Source: Acetatifactor muris
GTDB lineage: Bacteria; Bacillota; Clostridia; Lachnospirales; Lachnospiraceae
Direction: 5' to 3'
NCBI GenBank assembly: GCA_023663635.1
Contig: JAMPHD010000001.1
Coordinates: 136,795-200,794 of the forward strand
Length of the DNA stretch: 64,000 nucleotides
Below are positions 34,017 through 40,320 of the stretch, one piece after another. The position numbers were made by a program, and so were the translations under genes. Positions within the stretch are counted from its first letter, which is position 1. Each line of letters begins with the position of its first letter. The notes under the pieces are model-generated. The model made no database searches, had not been told where the DNA came from, and saw only the letters and a list, made by a program, of their open reading frames with translations.

Positions 34017-34043
34017 ATATCGGCAGAAATGGAAAAAACTTAA
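34017..34043 (-). promoter_or_regulatory. Sigma-D promoter of the orphan FliD-like gene
   Basis: On the minus strand, TTAAGTTT (34036-34043), an 11-bp spacer and GCCGATAT (34017-34024) match the FliA/sigma-D consensus TAAAGTTT-N11-GCCGATAA at 14 of 16 positions. The start codon lies about 50 bp downstream. Confidence 0.85.
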
Positions 34044-34178
34044 GTAAAATTTTGGAAAATCCTTTTCCAAAATAAAACGATATTCCCGCCATTATTGATA
34101 TGTAAATACAGTTTAGCACATTGGTTTGGAAGAAACAAGAGATTTTTGGGAAAAATCTAAAAAAACGGCAAAAACAAG

Positions 34179-34207
34179 TTGACGCAGAGTCTGATCTGTG
34201 TTATAGT
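34179..34207 (+). promoter_or_regulatory. Promoter of rpmG-secE-nusG
   Basis: TTGACG (34179-34184), a 17-bp spacer and TATAGT (34202-34207) form a strong housekeeping promoter 62 bp before rpmG. Confidence 0.8.
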
Positions 34208-34269
34208 AATCAAACGAGATAAGATTTAGGTCTTTTTTTTATGCTTAAAAAACATGTGGAGGTAGAGAA

Positions 34270-34419
34270 ATGCGTACAAAGATCACATTGGCATGTACGG
34301 AGTGCAAACAGCGCAACTACAATACAACCAAGGAGAAGAAGAATCATCCTGACAGAATGGAGATCAAGAAATATTGCAGATTCTGCAGGAAACATACGTT
34401 ACACAAAGAAACGAAATAA
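34270..34419 (+). CDS. rpmG: 50S ribosomal protein L33
   Basis: A 49-residue ribosomal protein beginning [20 protein letters not shown] and ending with [17 protein letters not shown]. Two CxxC pairs (CTEC and CRFC) show that it is the zinc-binding C+ paralogue type. It is the first gene of the rpmG-secE-nusG unit, as in most Firmicutes, with GGAGGTAGAG before the start. It is too short for many gene finders but is unmistakable. Confidence 0.97.
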   Translation: MRTKITLACTECKQRNYNTTKEKKNHPDRMEIKKYCRFCRKHTLHKETK

Positions 34420-34447
34420 GTTTCTGACCGAATAAGGAGAGGACAAA

Positions 34448-34651
34448 ATGGGAGATTCCGCGGAAAAGCAGGTGCGCCCTTCCTTTTTTAAGGGTGTTAA
34501 ATCTGAATTTAAAAAGATTTCATGGCCGGACAGACAGGCGACTTTTAAGCAGTCTGTCGTAGTTGTCGTAATCTCTGTCGTTGTGGGAATTTTGATCGCG
34601 GCGTTGGATTTTGCGTTTCAGAACGGCGTGAATTTTCTGACATCTTTATAG
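34448..34651 (+). CDS. secE: Preprotein translocase subunit SecE
   Basis: A 67-residue single-pass membrane protein. The cytoplasmic amphipathic segment FFKGVKSEFKKISWPDRQAT contains the conserved W-P signature. One transmembrane helix follows (VVVVISVVVGILIAALDFAF). SecE clamps SecY in the SecYEG protein-export channel. It lies between rpmG and nusG in the standard order. Confidence 0.97.
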   Translation: MGDSAEKQVRPSFFKGVKSEFKKISWPDRQATFKQSVVVVVISVVVGILIAALDFAFQNGVNFLTSL

Positions 34652-34667
34652 GAGCGAGGGTGATTGT

Positions 34668-35186
34668 ATGGCAGAGGCGATGTGGTATGTGGTTCATACC
34701 TATTCAGGATATGAAAATAAGGTCAAAGCCAATATTGAGAAGACCATTGAGAATAACCCCCATCTTGCCGAGCAGATCTTAGAGGTTCGGGTGCCCATGC
34801 AGGATGTGGTGGAAATTAAAAACGGCGCCAGAAAGACCGTCCCCAAGAAAATGTTTCCCGGCTATGTTCTTCTGAACATGGAGATGAATGACGACACCTG
34901 GTATGTGGTACGCAATACCAGAGGAGTCACGGGATTTGTGGGACCGGGCAGCAAACCCGTACCCCTGACGGAGGCGGAGATGAAACCTCTGGGCATCAAG
35001 ATGGACAATGTCTCCATAGACTTTGTGGAGGGGGACAGCATTGCGGTGGTTGCCGGCGTGTGGAAGGATACCGTGGGCGTGGTTCAGAAATTGGACTTTG
35101 GCAAACAGACCGCAACGATCAATGTGGAGCTGTTCGGAAGGGAGACCCCCGTGGAGATCAGTTTCGCAGAGGTGCGCAAATTGTAA
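34668..35186 (+). CDS. nusG: Transcription termination/antitermination factor NusG
   Basis: A 172-residue protein with an N-terminal NGN domain (MWYVVHTYSGYENKVKANIE, then KMFPGYVLLNMEMNDDTWYV) and a C-terminal KOW domain (GDSIAVVAGVWKDTVGVVQK). NusG binds RNA polymerase and affects pausing, termination and transcription-translation coupling. Length and order are standard. It is co-transcribed with rpmG and secE. Confidence 0.97.
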   Translation: MAEAMWYVVHTYSGYENKVKANIEKTIENNPHLAEQILEVRVPMQDVVEIKNGARKTVPKKMFPGYVLLNMEMNDDTWYVVRNTRGVTGFVGPGSKPVPLTEAEMKPLGIKMDNVSIDFVEGDSIAVVAGVWKDTVGVVQKLDFGKQTATINVELFGRETPVEISFAEVRKL

Positions 35187-35264
35187 AAATTGTAAAGCGA
35201 CAGCACAAAAGGAAACGTTTAAGTCGATATTTTCCGGTCCGCCGGTAAATATATAGCAAGAGAG

Positions 35265-35335
35265 GGAATGTGTTTGGCAGTTCGCTGCAGACATTCCGCG
35301 TGGGAGCAGGGAGAAGATCCCTGCGCCGAATTACC
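35265..35335 (+). ncRNA. Structured leader of the rplK-rplA mRNA
   Basis: Two hairpins precede rplK. The first is GGAATGT/ACATTCC (35265-35271 with 35291-35297) with an inner GCAG/CTGC. The second is a perfect 7-bp GCAGGGA/TCCCTGC (35306-35312 with 35318-35324), flanked by GTGGGAG and TTACCAC. A similar GTGGGAG...TTACCAC arrangement precedes rplK in Bacillus. A ribosomal-protein autoregulatory leader is inferred. Confidence 0.5.
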
Positions 35336-35355
35336 ACATTATAGGAGGTGCCACA

Positions 35356-35781
35356 ATGGCAAAGAAAGTAGAAGGATACATCAAGTTACAGATTCCTGCC
35401 GGCAAAGCTACACCGGCTCCCCCTGTTGGCCCCGCGTTGGGTCAGCACGGCGTGAACATCGTTGAGTTCACAAAGCAGTTTAACGCTAAGACAGCGGACA
35501 AGGGTGATCTGATCATCCCTGTTGTGATCACCGTATATGCGGACAGATCTTTCAGTTTCATCACGAAGACTCCCCCCGCAGCAGTATTGCTGAAGAAAGC
35601 CTGCAATATCAAGTCCGGTTCGGGTACTCCCAACAAGACCAAGGTCGCTACCATTTCCAAGGCCAAGGTGCAGGAGATCGCCGAGACCAAGATGCCGGAT
35701 CTGAACGCGGCAAGTCTTGAGGCGGCCATGAGCATGATCGCCGGCACTGCGCGCAGCATGGGTATTGTAGTAGAAGACTGA
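35356..35781 (+). CDS. rplK: 50S ribosomal protein L11
   Basis: A 141-residue protein with the family signatures [20 protein letters not shown] at the N-terminus and the C-terminal rRNA-binding part ([20 protein letters not shown]). L11 sits in the GTPase-associated centre of the large subunit and is needed for RelA-type stringent sensing. AGGAGGT precedes the start. It lies in the nusG-rplK-rplA order typical of bacteria. Confidence 0.98.
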   Translation: MAKKVEGYIKLQIPAGKATPAPPVGPALGQHGVNIVEFTKQFNAKTADKGDLIIPVVITVYADRSFSFITKTPPAAVLLKKACNIKSGSGTPNKTKVATISKAKVQEIAETKMPDLNAASLEAAMSMIAGTARSMGIVVED

Positions 35782-35839
35782 CAATTAACATTGGGAGGCA
35801 ATCTTGAAGGTTGCCGCTGGAACCTGGGAGGTAAAGCAA

Positions 35840-36529
35840 ATGAAACATGGTAAGAAATATAATGAGGCTGCAAAGTTGGTAGACCGCGCGACCCTGTATG
35901 AGCCTGCGGAGGCTATCGCGTTGGCGAAGAAGACCGCTACCGCGAAATTTGATGAGACCATTGAGGCTCACATCAGAACGGGTTGTGACGGGCGTCACGC
36001 GGAGCAACAGATCAGAGGCGCGGTCGTACTGCCCAACGGAACGGGTAAGACCGTCAAAGTTCTTGTGTTTGCAAAGGGCGACAAGCTGAGCGAGGCAGAG
36101 GCTGCCGGCGCGGATTATGTGGGCGGCGAGGAGCTGATCCCCAAGATTCAGAATGACGGATGGCTTGATTTCAATGTGGTGGTGGCTACCCCCGACATGA
36201 TGGGTGTGGTCGGCCGTCTCGGTAAAGTTTTGGGACCCAAGGGTCTGATGCCCAACCCCAAGGCCGGCACCGTGACCATGGACGTGGCCAAGGCCATAGC
36301 CGATATCAAGGCAGGTAAGATCGAGTACAGACTGGATAAGACGAATATCGTACACGTTCCCGTCGGCAAGGCATCCTTTACGGAGGAGGCTCTGCAGGAG
36401 AACTTCAACGCATTGATGGATGCCATTGTCAAGGCGAGACCCAGCGCATTGAAAGGCCAGTATCTGAAGAGCATCACGCTGACCAGCACCATGGGCCCCG
36501 GCGTAAAGGTGAATGTGGCTAAGTTCTGA
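35840..36529 (+). CDS. rplA: 50S ribosomal protein L1
   Basis: A 229-residue two-domain L1 stalk protein ([55 protein letters not shown]). L1 helps to release deacylated tRNA, and in many bacteria it represses its own operon by binding the mRNA leader. ATG 35840 was chosen because GGGAGGT precedes it; an earlier in-frame start at 35804 lacks one. It is the last gene before the long inverted repeat at 36540-36635. Confidence 0.98.
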   Translation: MKHGKKYNEAAKLVDRATLYEPAEAIALAKKTATAKFDETIEAHIRTGCDGRHAEQQIRGAVVLPNGTGKTVKVLVFAKGDKLSEAEAAGADYVGGEELIPKIQNDGWLDFNVVVATPDMMGVVGRLGKVLGPKGLMPNPKAGTVTMDVAKAIADIKAGKIEYRLDKTNIVHVPVGKASFTEEALQENFNALMDAIVKARPSALKGQYLKSITLTSTMGPGVKVNVAKF

Positions 36530-36539
36530 TAAGCGTATG

Positions 36540-36635
36540 TATTTTCCGGCGCTGAGAGATCGTTAGATTTTTGTTTCGGCGAGGCGGTCATTCCCGTTTG
36601 GACATGTTGCGGGTGGGGCGCCCCGCCGGAAAATA
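36540..36635 (+). repeat. 12-bp inverted repeat bracketing the rplA-rplJ gap
   Basis: TATTTTCCGGCG (36540-36551) pairs perfectly with CGCCGGAAAATA (36624-36635) across 72 nt, followed by TTTTAT. It could be a long-looped terminator after rplA. Confidence 0.55.
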
Positions 36636-36704
36636 TTTTATCGGGATTGTTTTGCCGAAATTTGCATCGGAATTGCGTGAATTATGTGAATTGCAAAAAA
36701 ACAG

Positions 36705-36734
36705 TTGACAAGATATACAATCTGTGTTAATCTG
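36705..36734 (+). promoter_or_regulatory. rplJ-rplL promoter
   Basis: A perfect -35 TTGACA (36705-36710) is followed by a weak -10-like region (GTTAATC around 36726-36732). It lies directly upstream of the L10 leader. Confidence 0.6.
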
Positions 36735-36737
36735 ACC

Positions 36738-36857
36738 AAGGTTGCAAAACCAAGCCGAAGACAGCAGGTGTCCGGAGACGGACGTAAGCGCAGCGCCTGC
36801 CGAGGAGAGAGTTTCAATGAATGAAATTGCGTCTTCCTGTCTTGGGAGACGTTTTTT
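36738..36857 (+). ncRNA. Ribosomal protein L10 leader with attenuator
   Basis: The segment GACAGCAGGTG ... GCGCCTGCCGAGGAG (36770-36806) is the conserved core of the Firmicute L10 leader. A terminator-like hairpin, CGTCTTCC (36830-36837) with GGGAGACG (36844-36851) and then TTTTTT, follows within the leader. Binding of the L10(L12)4 complex is expected to control rplJL expression here. Confidence 0.88.
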
Positions 36858-36932
36858 GTTGACAGGAGCGGCCTGAGCGCAGGCTGCCCGCCCTTTCGAT
36901 CTTTCGGCATCAAATCTGACAGGAGGTAAAAA

Positions 36933-37520
36933 ATGGCTAAGGTTGAATTGAAACAGCCCATCGTAGACGAGATTTCTGCCAATGTCAAAGATGCGCAGTC
37001 TGTGGTTCTGGTCGATTATCGCGGTCTGACCGTGGAGCAGGACACACAGCTCCGCAAAAATCTGCGTGAGGCAGGCGTGATCTACAAGGTGTACAAGAAC
37101 ACTTACATGACCCGGGCGTTCAAAGGCACTGATTTCGAGGCGTTGACTCCTTATCTGGAGGGTCCCAGCGCAGTGGCGATCTCCGCTGACGACGCGACGG
37201 CTCCCGCAAGAGTGATCGCTGAGTTTGCCAAGAAGGCGGACAAACTGGAAATCAAGGCCGGCGTTGTGGAGGGCAATGTGTATGACGCAAAAGGGATGGC
37301 GACCATCGCAAGCATTCCTTCCAGAGAGGTTCTTATTTCCAAGCTGCTCGGCAGCCTGCAGAGCCCGATCACCAATTTTGCCCGCGTGATGAATCAGTTG
37401 GCGGAAAAAGGCGGCGCATCGCAGTGTGAGGCTCCCGCAAAGGAGGAGGCTCCCGCTGAGGCGGCAGAGGCGCCTGCTGAGGAGACACCCGCTGCAGAAA
37501 CCGCTGCAACGGAGGAGTGA
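36933..37520 (+). CDS. rplJ: 50S ribosomal protein L10
   Basis: A 195-residue L10. The rRNA-binding N-terminal domain (QSVVLVDYRGLTVEQDTQLR; VYKNTYMTRAFKGTDF) is followed by the helix that holds L7/L12 dimers. The last 30 residues form an Ala/Glu/Pro-rich low-complexity tail (repeats of APAE), longer than in classic L10. The strong AGGAGGT and the leader at 36738-36857 indicate autoregulation. Confidence 0.97.
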   Translation: MAKVELKQPIVDEISANVKDAQSVVLVDYRGLTVEQDTQLRKNLREAGVIYKVYKNTYMTRAFKGTDFEALTPYLEGPSAVAISADDATAPARVIAEFAKKADKLEIKAGVVEGNVYDAKGMATIASIPSREVLISKLLGSLQSPITNFARVMNQLAEKGGASQCEAPAKEEAPAEAAEAPAEETPAAETAATEE

Positions 37521-37593
37521 TCGCAGAGCCGCATAAGGCCGGGCGATGAATGAGACAACGATAACACTGTAAATCAAAATGGAGGAAATGAAA

Positions 37594-37968
37594 ATGGCTA
37601 AATTAACGGCACAGGAATTGATCGATGCTATCAAAGAGCTGAGCGTATTAGAGTTGAATGATCTGGTAAAGGCATGTGAGGAAGAGTTCGGCGTATCCGC
37701 GGCAGCAGGCGTTGTGGTTGCAGCGGCAGGTCCCGCAGCAGACGCGGCTGAGGAGAAGACTGAGTTCGACGTAGAGCTGACCGAGGTTGGCGCTGAGAAG
37801 GTTAAGGTGATCAAGGTGGTTCGTGAGATCACCGGCTTGGGCCTGAAGGAAGCTAAGGATGCCGTGGACGGCGCTCCCAAGGTGATCAAAGAGGGCGCGA
37901 CCAAGGAAGAGGCTGAAGAGGTCAAGAAGAAACTTGAGGAAGTTGGCGCAAAGGTTACCCTTAAGTAA
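37594..37968 (+). CDS. rplL: 50S ribosomal protein L7/L12
   Basis: A 124-residue stalk protein. An N-terminal dimerisation domain ([20 protein letters not shown]) and an Ala-rich hinge ([17 protein letters not shown]) precede the conserved C-terminal factor-binding domain ([20 protein letters not shown]). It recruits translation GTPases. ATG 37594 was chosen over the upstream in-frame start because GGAGGAAATGAAA precedes it. The terminator at 37986-38014 ends the unit. Confidence 0.98.
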   Translation: MAKLTAQELIDAIKELSVLELNDLVKACEEEFGVSAAAGVVVAAAGPAADAAEEKTEFDVELTEVGAEKVKVIKVVREITGLGLKEAKDAVDGAPKVIKEGATKEEAEEVKKKLEEVGAKVTLK

Positions 37969-37985
37969 TTCAATGCGTGTGAAAC

Positions 37986-38014
37986 GGCCCCCGCGGGAAT
38001 GCGGGGGCTTTTTT
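37986..38014 (+). terminator. Strong intrinsic terminator after rplL
   Basis: GCCCCCGC (37987-37994) pairs with GCGGGGGC (38001-38008), followed by TTTTTT. Confidence 0.92.
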
Positions 38015-38132
38015 ATGTGCTTTATCTTTTATCCGTGAATCATCCTCCAAGTTATTACAATATACAGGTGAAGGGCAAACCGGTTGCCGCGCAAATATTT
38101 ACTGACAGGATCTCTTGGAAATGGAGCAACAG

Positions 38133-38660
38133 ATGACCAAACAGGAACTTGAGATATGCATAAATAAATATGGCAGGGATATTTACTCATTCTGCAGGCA
38201 TCTTGCCTATGATCCCCGCGACGCGGATGATCTGTACCAGGATACTTTTTTGACCGCCGTGGAACGCAGGGATCAGATCGACTGTGAGGACAATCCCAAA
38301 AGTTATCTGCTCTCCATCGCCTTTCGTATTTGGAAGAATCGGAAGAGAAAGTTCGCGTGGAGAAAACGAATTGCGGATGTGTGGTCAGTGGCAGATGCAC
38401 GGGACTTTGATCGGGGCAATCCGGAGGAAGTGTCCGTGGAGGACAGGATTCTGGGCAGGGAGAGGGATGATATGGTGAGGCGTGCGGTCGAGGGTCTGCT
38501 GGATTCCTTAAAGATTACGGTGCTTCTCTACTATATGGAGGGATTATCGACATCGCAGATTGCCAAGATCATGCGGATTCCTGCCGGAACTGTTCTGAGC
38601 AGGCTGTACAGGGCGAGAAAAATCCTGCGGGAGAAATTGGAGGAGATTTTAGATGAATGA
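38133..38660 (+). CDS. ECF-type RNA polymerase sigma factor
   Basis: A 175-residue sigma-70 family factor with only regions 2 and 4. Region 2 is seen in YSFCRHLAYDPRDADDLYQD, and region 4 in MEGLSTSQIAKIMRIPAGTV, a helix-turn-helix that would read the -35 box. Three in-frame starts exist (38115, 38121, 38133); 38133 has GGAG at 6 bp and gives the usual MTKQELE N-terminus. The next gene overlaps its end by 8 bp and encodes a membrane protein that probably holds the sigma factor inactive. Confidence 0.9.
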   Translation: MTKQELEICINKYGRDIYSFCRHLAYDPRDADDLYQDTFLTAVERRDQIDCEDNPKSYLLSIAFRIWKNRKRKFAWRKRIADVWSVADARDFDRGNPEEVSVEDRILGRERDDMVRRAVEGLLDSLKITVLLYYMEGLSTSQIAKIMRIPAGTVLSRLYRARKILREKLEEILDE

Positions 38661-39888
38661 GAGATTAGATATTGTTTTAAGACATGCGCTTGTGCCGGCG
38701 GATGAACCGGACAGTGAGCTGAACCGTACAATAGCAGATCGGATAAGGAAGTCGGACGGTTCGCCCATAATTCCAAGAAAGAGGTTGTGGGTCGCGGCCG
38801 CGGTTGCGGCATTGGCACTGTGTTCCGGTTCCGTGACCGCCTATGCGGCATGGAAGTTCCTGATGCCGGGCGCGGTGGCTGACAGGATGCGGGATACAAA
38901 GCTGGCGGATGCGTTTTTGAGCGGCGAGGCGGCAGCAGTCAATGAGACACAGAGTTATGGGAGCTATAATGTCACATTGTTGGGCATGGTTTCGGGGGAG
39001 ATGCTGTCAGATTATCCGCGATATGGTGAAGGCGGTATCCGCTCTGACAGGACCTATGCGGTGGTGGCCATTGAAAATGCGGACGGCACACCTATGCCGG
39101 ACACATCGGAGGAGACCTATGGGGAGCTCGCTTTTTTTGCGTCACCTCTTATAGGCGGCTATGATCCTGCGTTATATAATCTTGCGGCTCTGTCCGGCGG
39201 TTATACCGAGATGACGGAAGAGGGCATTCTGTACAGGATCACGGAGTGTGACAATGTGGAGATCTTTGCGGATCATGGTCTGTATCTTTGCGTCTCGGAG
39301 GGATCGTTTTACAATAAGGAGGCCTACCGGTATGATGAGGAGACGGGAGAGATCCGCAGAAATGAGGAATATGCGGGTTTGAACGCGCTGTTTGAATTGC
39401 CGGGAGATCCCTCCGCTGCCGATCCGGAAAAGGCGGCGGAATATATGTCCAACCTAAGGGTGGAATCAGATATTTCCAAGGAGAAATTGTATGTGGAATT
39501 AGAGGAATCCTTTGCGGTGAAGGGGACGGACACAAACGGGCAGGGAGCGGAGGTAGCGGAGTACGCCCTGCAATTTGTGGGGAATCCTTATGTGTGGGGC
39601 GGTGACAGTCTGACTGAGGGCGCGGATTGCTCCGGATTCACCAAGAGCGTGTACGCGCATTTTGCGATCAGTCTGCCGCATAATTCCGCAGAGCAGCGCG
39701 AGTTGGGAACGGAGGTGCAGGGTTTGGAGAATGCGGAACCCGGAGATCTGGTTTTCTACGAAACACCTGCCCATGTGGCAATCTACATTGGGGACGGCCT
39801 GATCGTCCATGCCATGCCGCAATATGGCATATGTGTCTCCGAGGCGGATTTTGATGAGATATTGACGGTCAGAAGAATTTTTTCTTGA
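38653..39888 (+). CDS. Membrane-anchored anti-sigma-like protein fused to an NlpC/P60 hydrolase domain
   Basis: A 411-residue protein in three parts. Residues 1-43 are a short cytoplasmic segment (MNERLDIVLRHALVPADEPD) like those of Lachnospiraceae DUF4179-type anti-sigma proteins. A transmembrane helix at about residues 45-68 and a large extracellular domain (to about residue 290) follow. The C-terminal NlpC/P60 domain has Cys326 (GADCSGFTKS), His374 (AHVAIYI) and His386. The translational overlap with the ECF sigma gene argues for a sigma/anti-sigma pair. The fused peptidoglycan hydrolase is unusual and suggests that cell-wall state feeds back on the sigma factor. The stop codon overlaps the -35 box of the blaI promoter. 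Confidence 0.85.
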   Translation: MNERLDIVLRHALVPADEPDSELNRTIADRIRKSDGSPIIPRKRLWVAAAVAALALCSGSVTAYAAWKFLMPGAVADRMRDTKLADAFLSGEAAAVNETQSYGSYNVTLLGMVSGEMLSDYPRYGEGGIRSDRTYAVVAIENADGTPMPDTSEETYGELAFFASPLIGGYDPALYNLAALSGGYTEMTEEGILYRITECDNVEIFADHGLYLCVSEGSFYNKEAYRYDEETGEIRRNEEYAGLNALFELPGDPSAADPEKAAEYMSNLRVESDISKEKLYVELEESFAVKGTDTNGQGAEVAEYALQFVGNPYVWGGDSLTEGADCSGFTKSVYAHFAISLPHNSAEQRELGTEVQGLENAEPGDLVFYETPAHVAIYIGDGLIVHAMPQYGICVSEADFDEILTVRRIFS

Positions 39889-39940
39889 CAATAAAGACCA
39901 CTTATTGTAGTCTGTATGTGAGACTACAATAAGTGGTCTT
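39885..39940 (+). promoter_or_regulatory. BlaI-type promoter/operator with perfect 20-bp inverted repeat
   Basis: A -35 TTGACA (39885-39890) and a weak -10 TAGTCT (39908-39913) overlap a perfect 20-bp inverted repeat (39894-39913 with 39921-39940, 7-nt spacer). The inner half-sites GACTACA/TGTAGTC match the core of BlaI/MecI operators. The right arm ends in CTTTTT, so the transcript could also act as a terminator for the sigma/anti-sigma operon. Confidence 0.82.
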
Positions 39941-39955
39941 TTTGGGAGGTGTGAT

Positions 39956-40318
39956 ATGGCGACCATTCAGTTGGGTGTTATCGAGGCAAGATATGCGGAC
40001 ATGATCTGGGAGCATGAGCCGGTCAGCTCATCGGAGTTGGTGAAGATGACGGCGGTGGAATTTAATTGGAAACGGACCACGGCGCACAATGTGTTGAGGC
40101 GGCTGATCGACAAGGGATTATTTCAAAACGAGAACGGAGTGGTGACTGCCGTGATCTCCAGGGAGGAGTTCTACGCCCTGCAGAGCAGACAATATGTGGA
40201 GGATACCTTTGCGGGCTCTTTGCCGGCTTTCATCGCGGCTTTTACGCAGAATACCGCTCTGACCGCGGAGGAGGCCGAGGCCATCCGCGAGATGATCGAC
40301 CGGGCGGAGGAGAAATAG
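39956..40318 (+). CDS. blaI: BlaI/MecI/CopY-family transcriptional repressor
   Basis: A 120-residue winged-helix repressor: an N-terminal DNA-binding domain (IWEHEPVSSSELVKMTAVEF, then TTAHNVLRRLIDKGLFQNE) and a C-terminal dimerisation helix region. Family members bind palindromic operators as dimers and are inactivated by proteolysis after BlaR1 signalling. The operator at 39894-39940 lies 15 bp upstream of the start. The partner blaR1-like gene begins 2 bp after the stop. Confidence 0.92.
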   Translation: MATIQLGVIEARYADMIWEHEPVSSSELVKMTAVEFNWKRTTAHNVLRRLIDKGLFQNENGVVTAVISREEFYALQSRQYVEDTFAGSLPAFIAAFTQNTALTAEEAEAIREMIDRAEEK

Positions 40319-40320
40319 CT

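Noticed and set aside
40066..40320. N-terminal extension of the BlaR1-like protein by 85 residues
   Set aside because: This part is the +1-frame shadow of blaI. The ATG at 40321 starts at the first membrane helix and sits 2 bp after the blaI stop codon.
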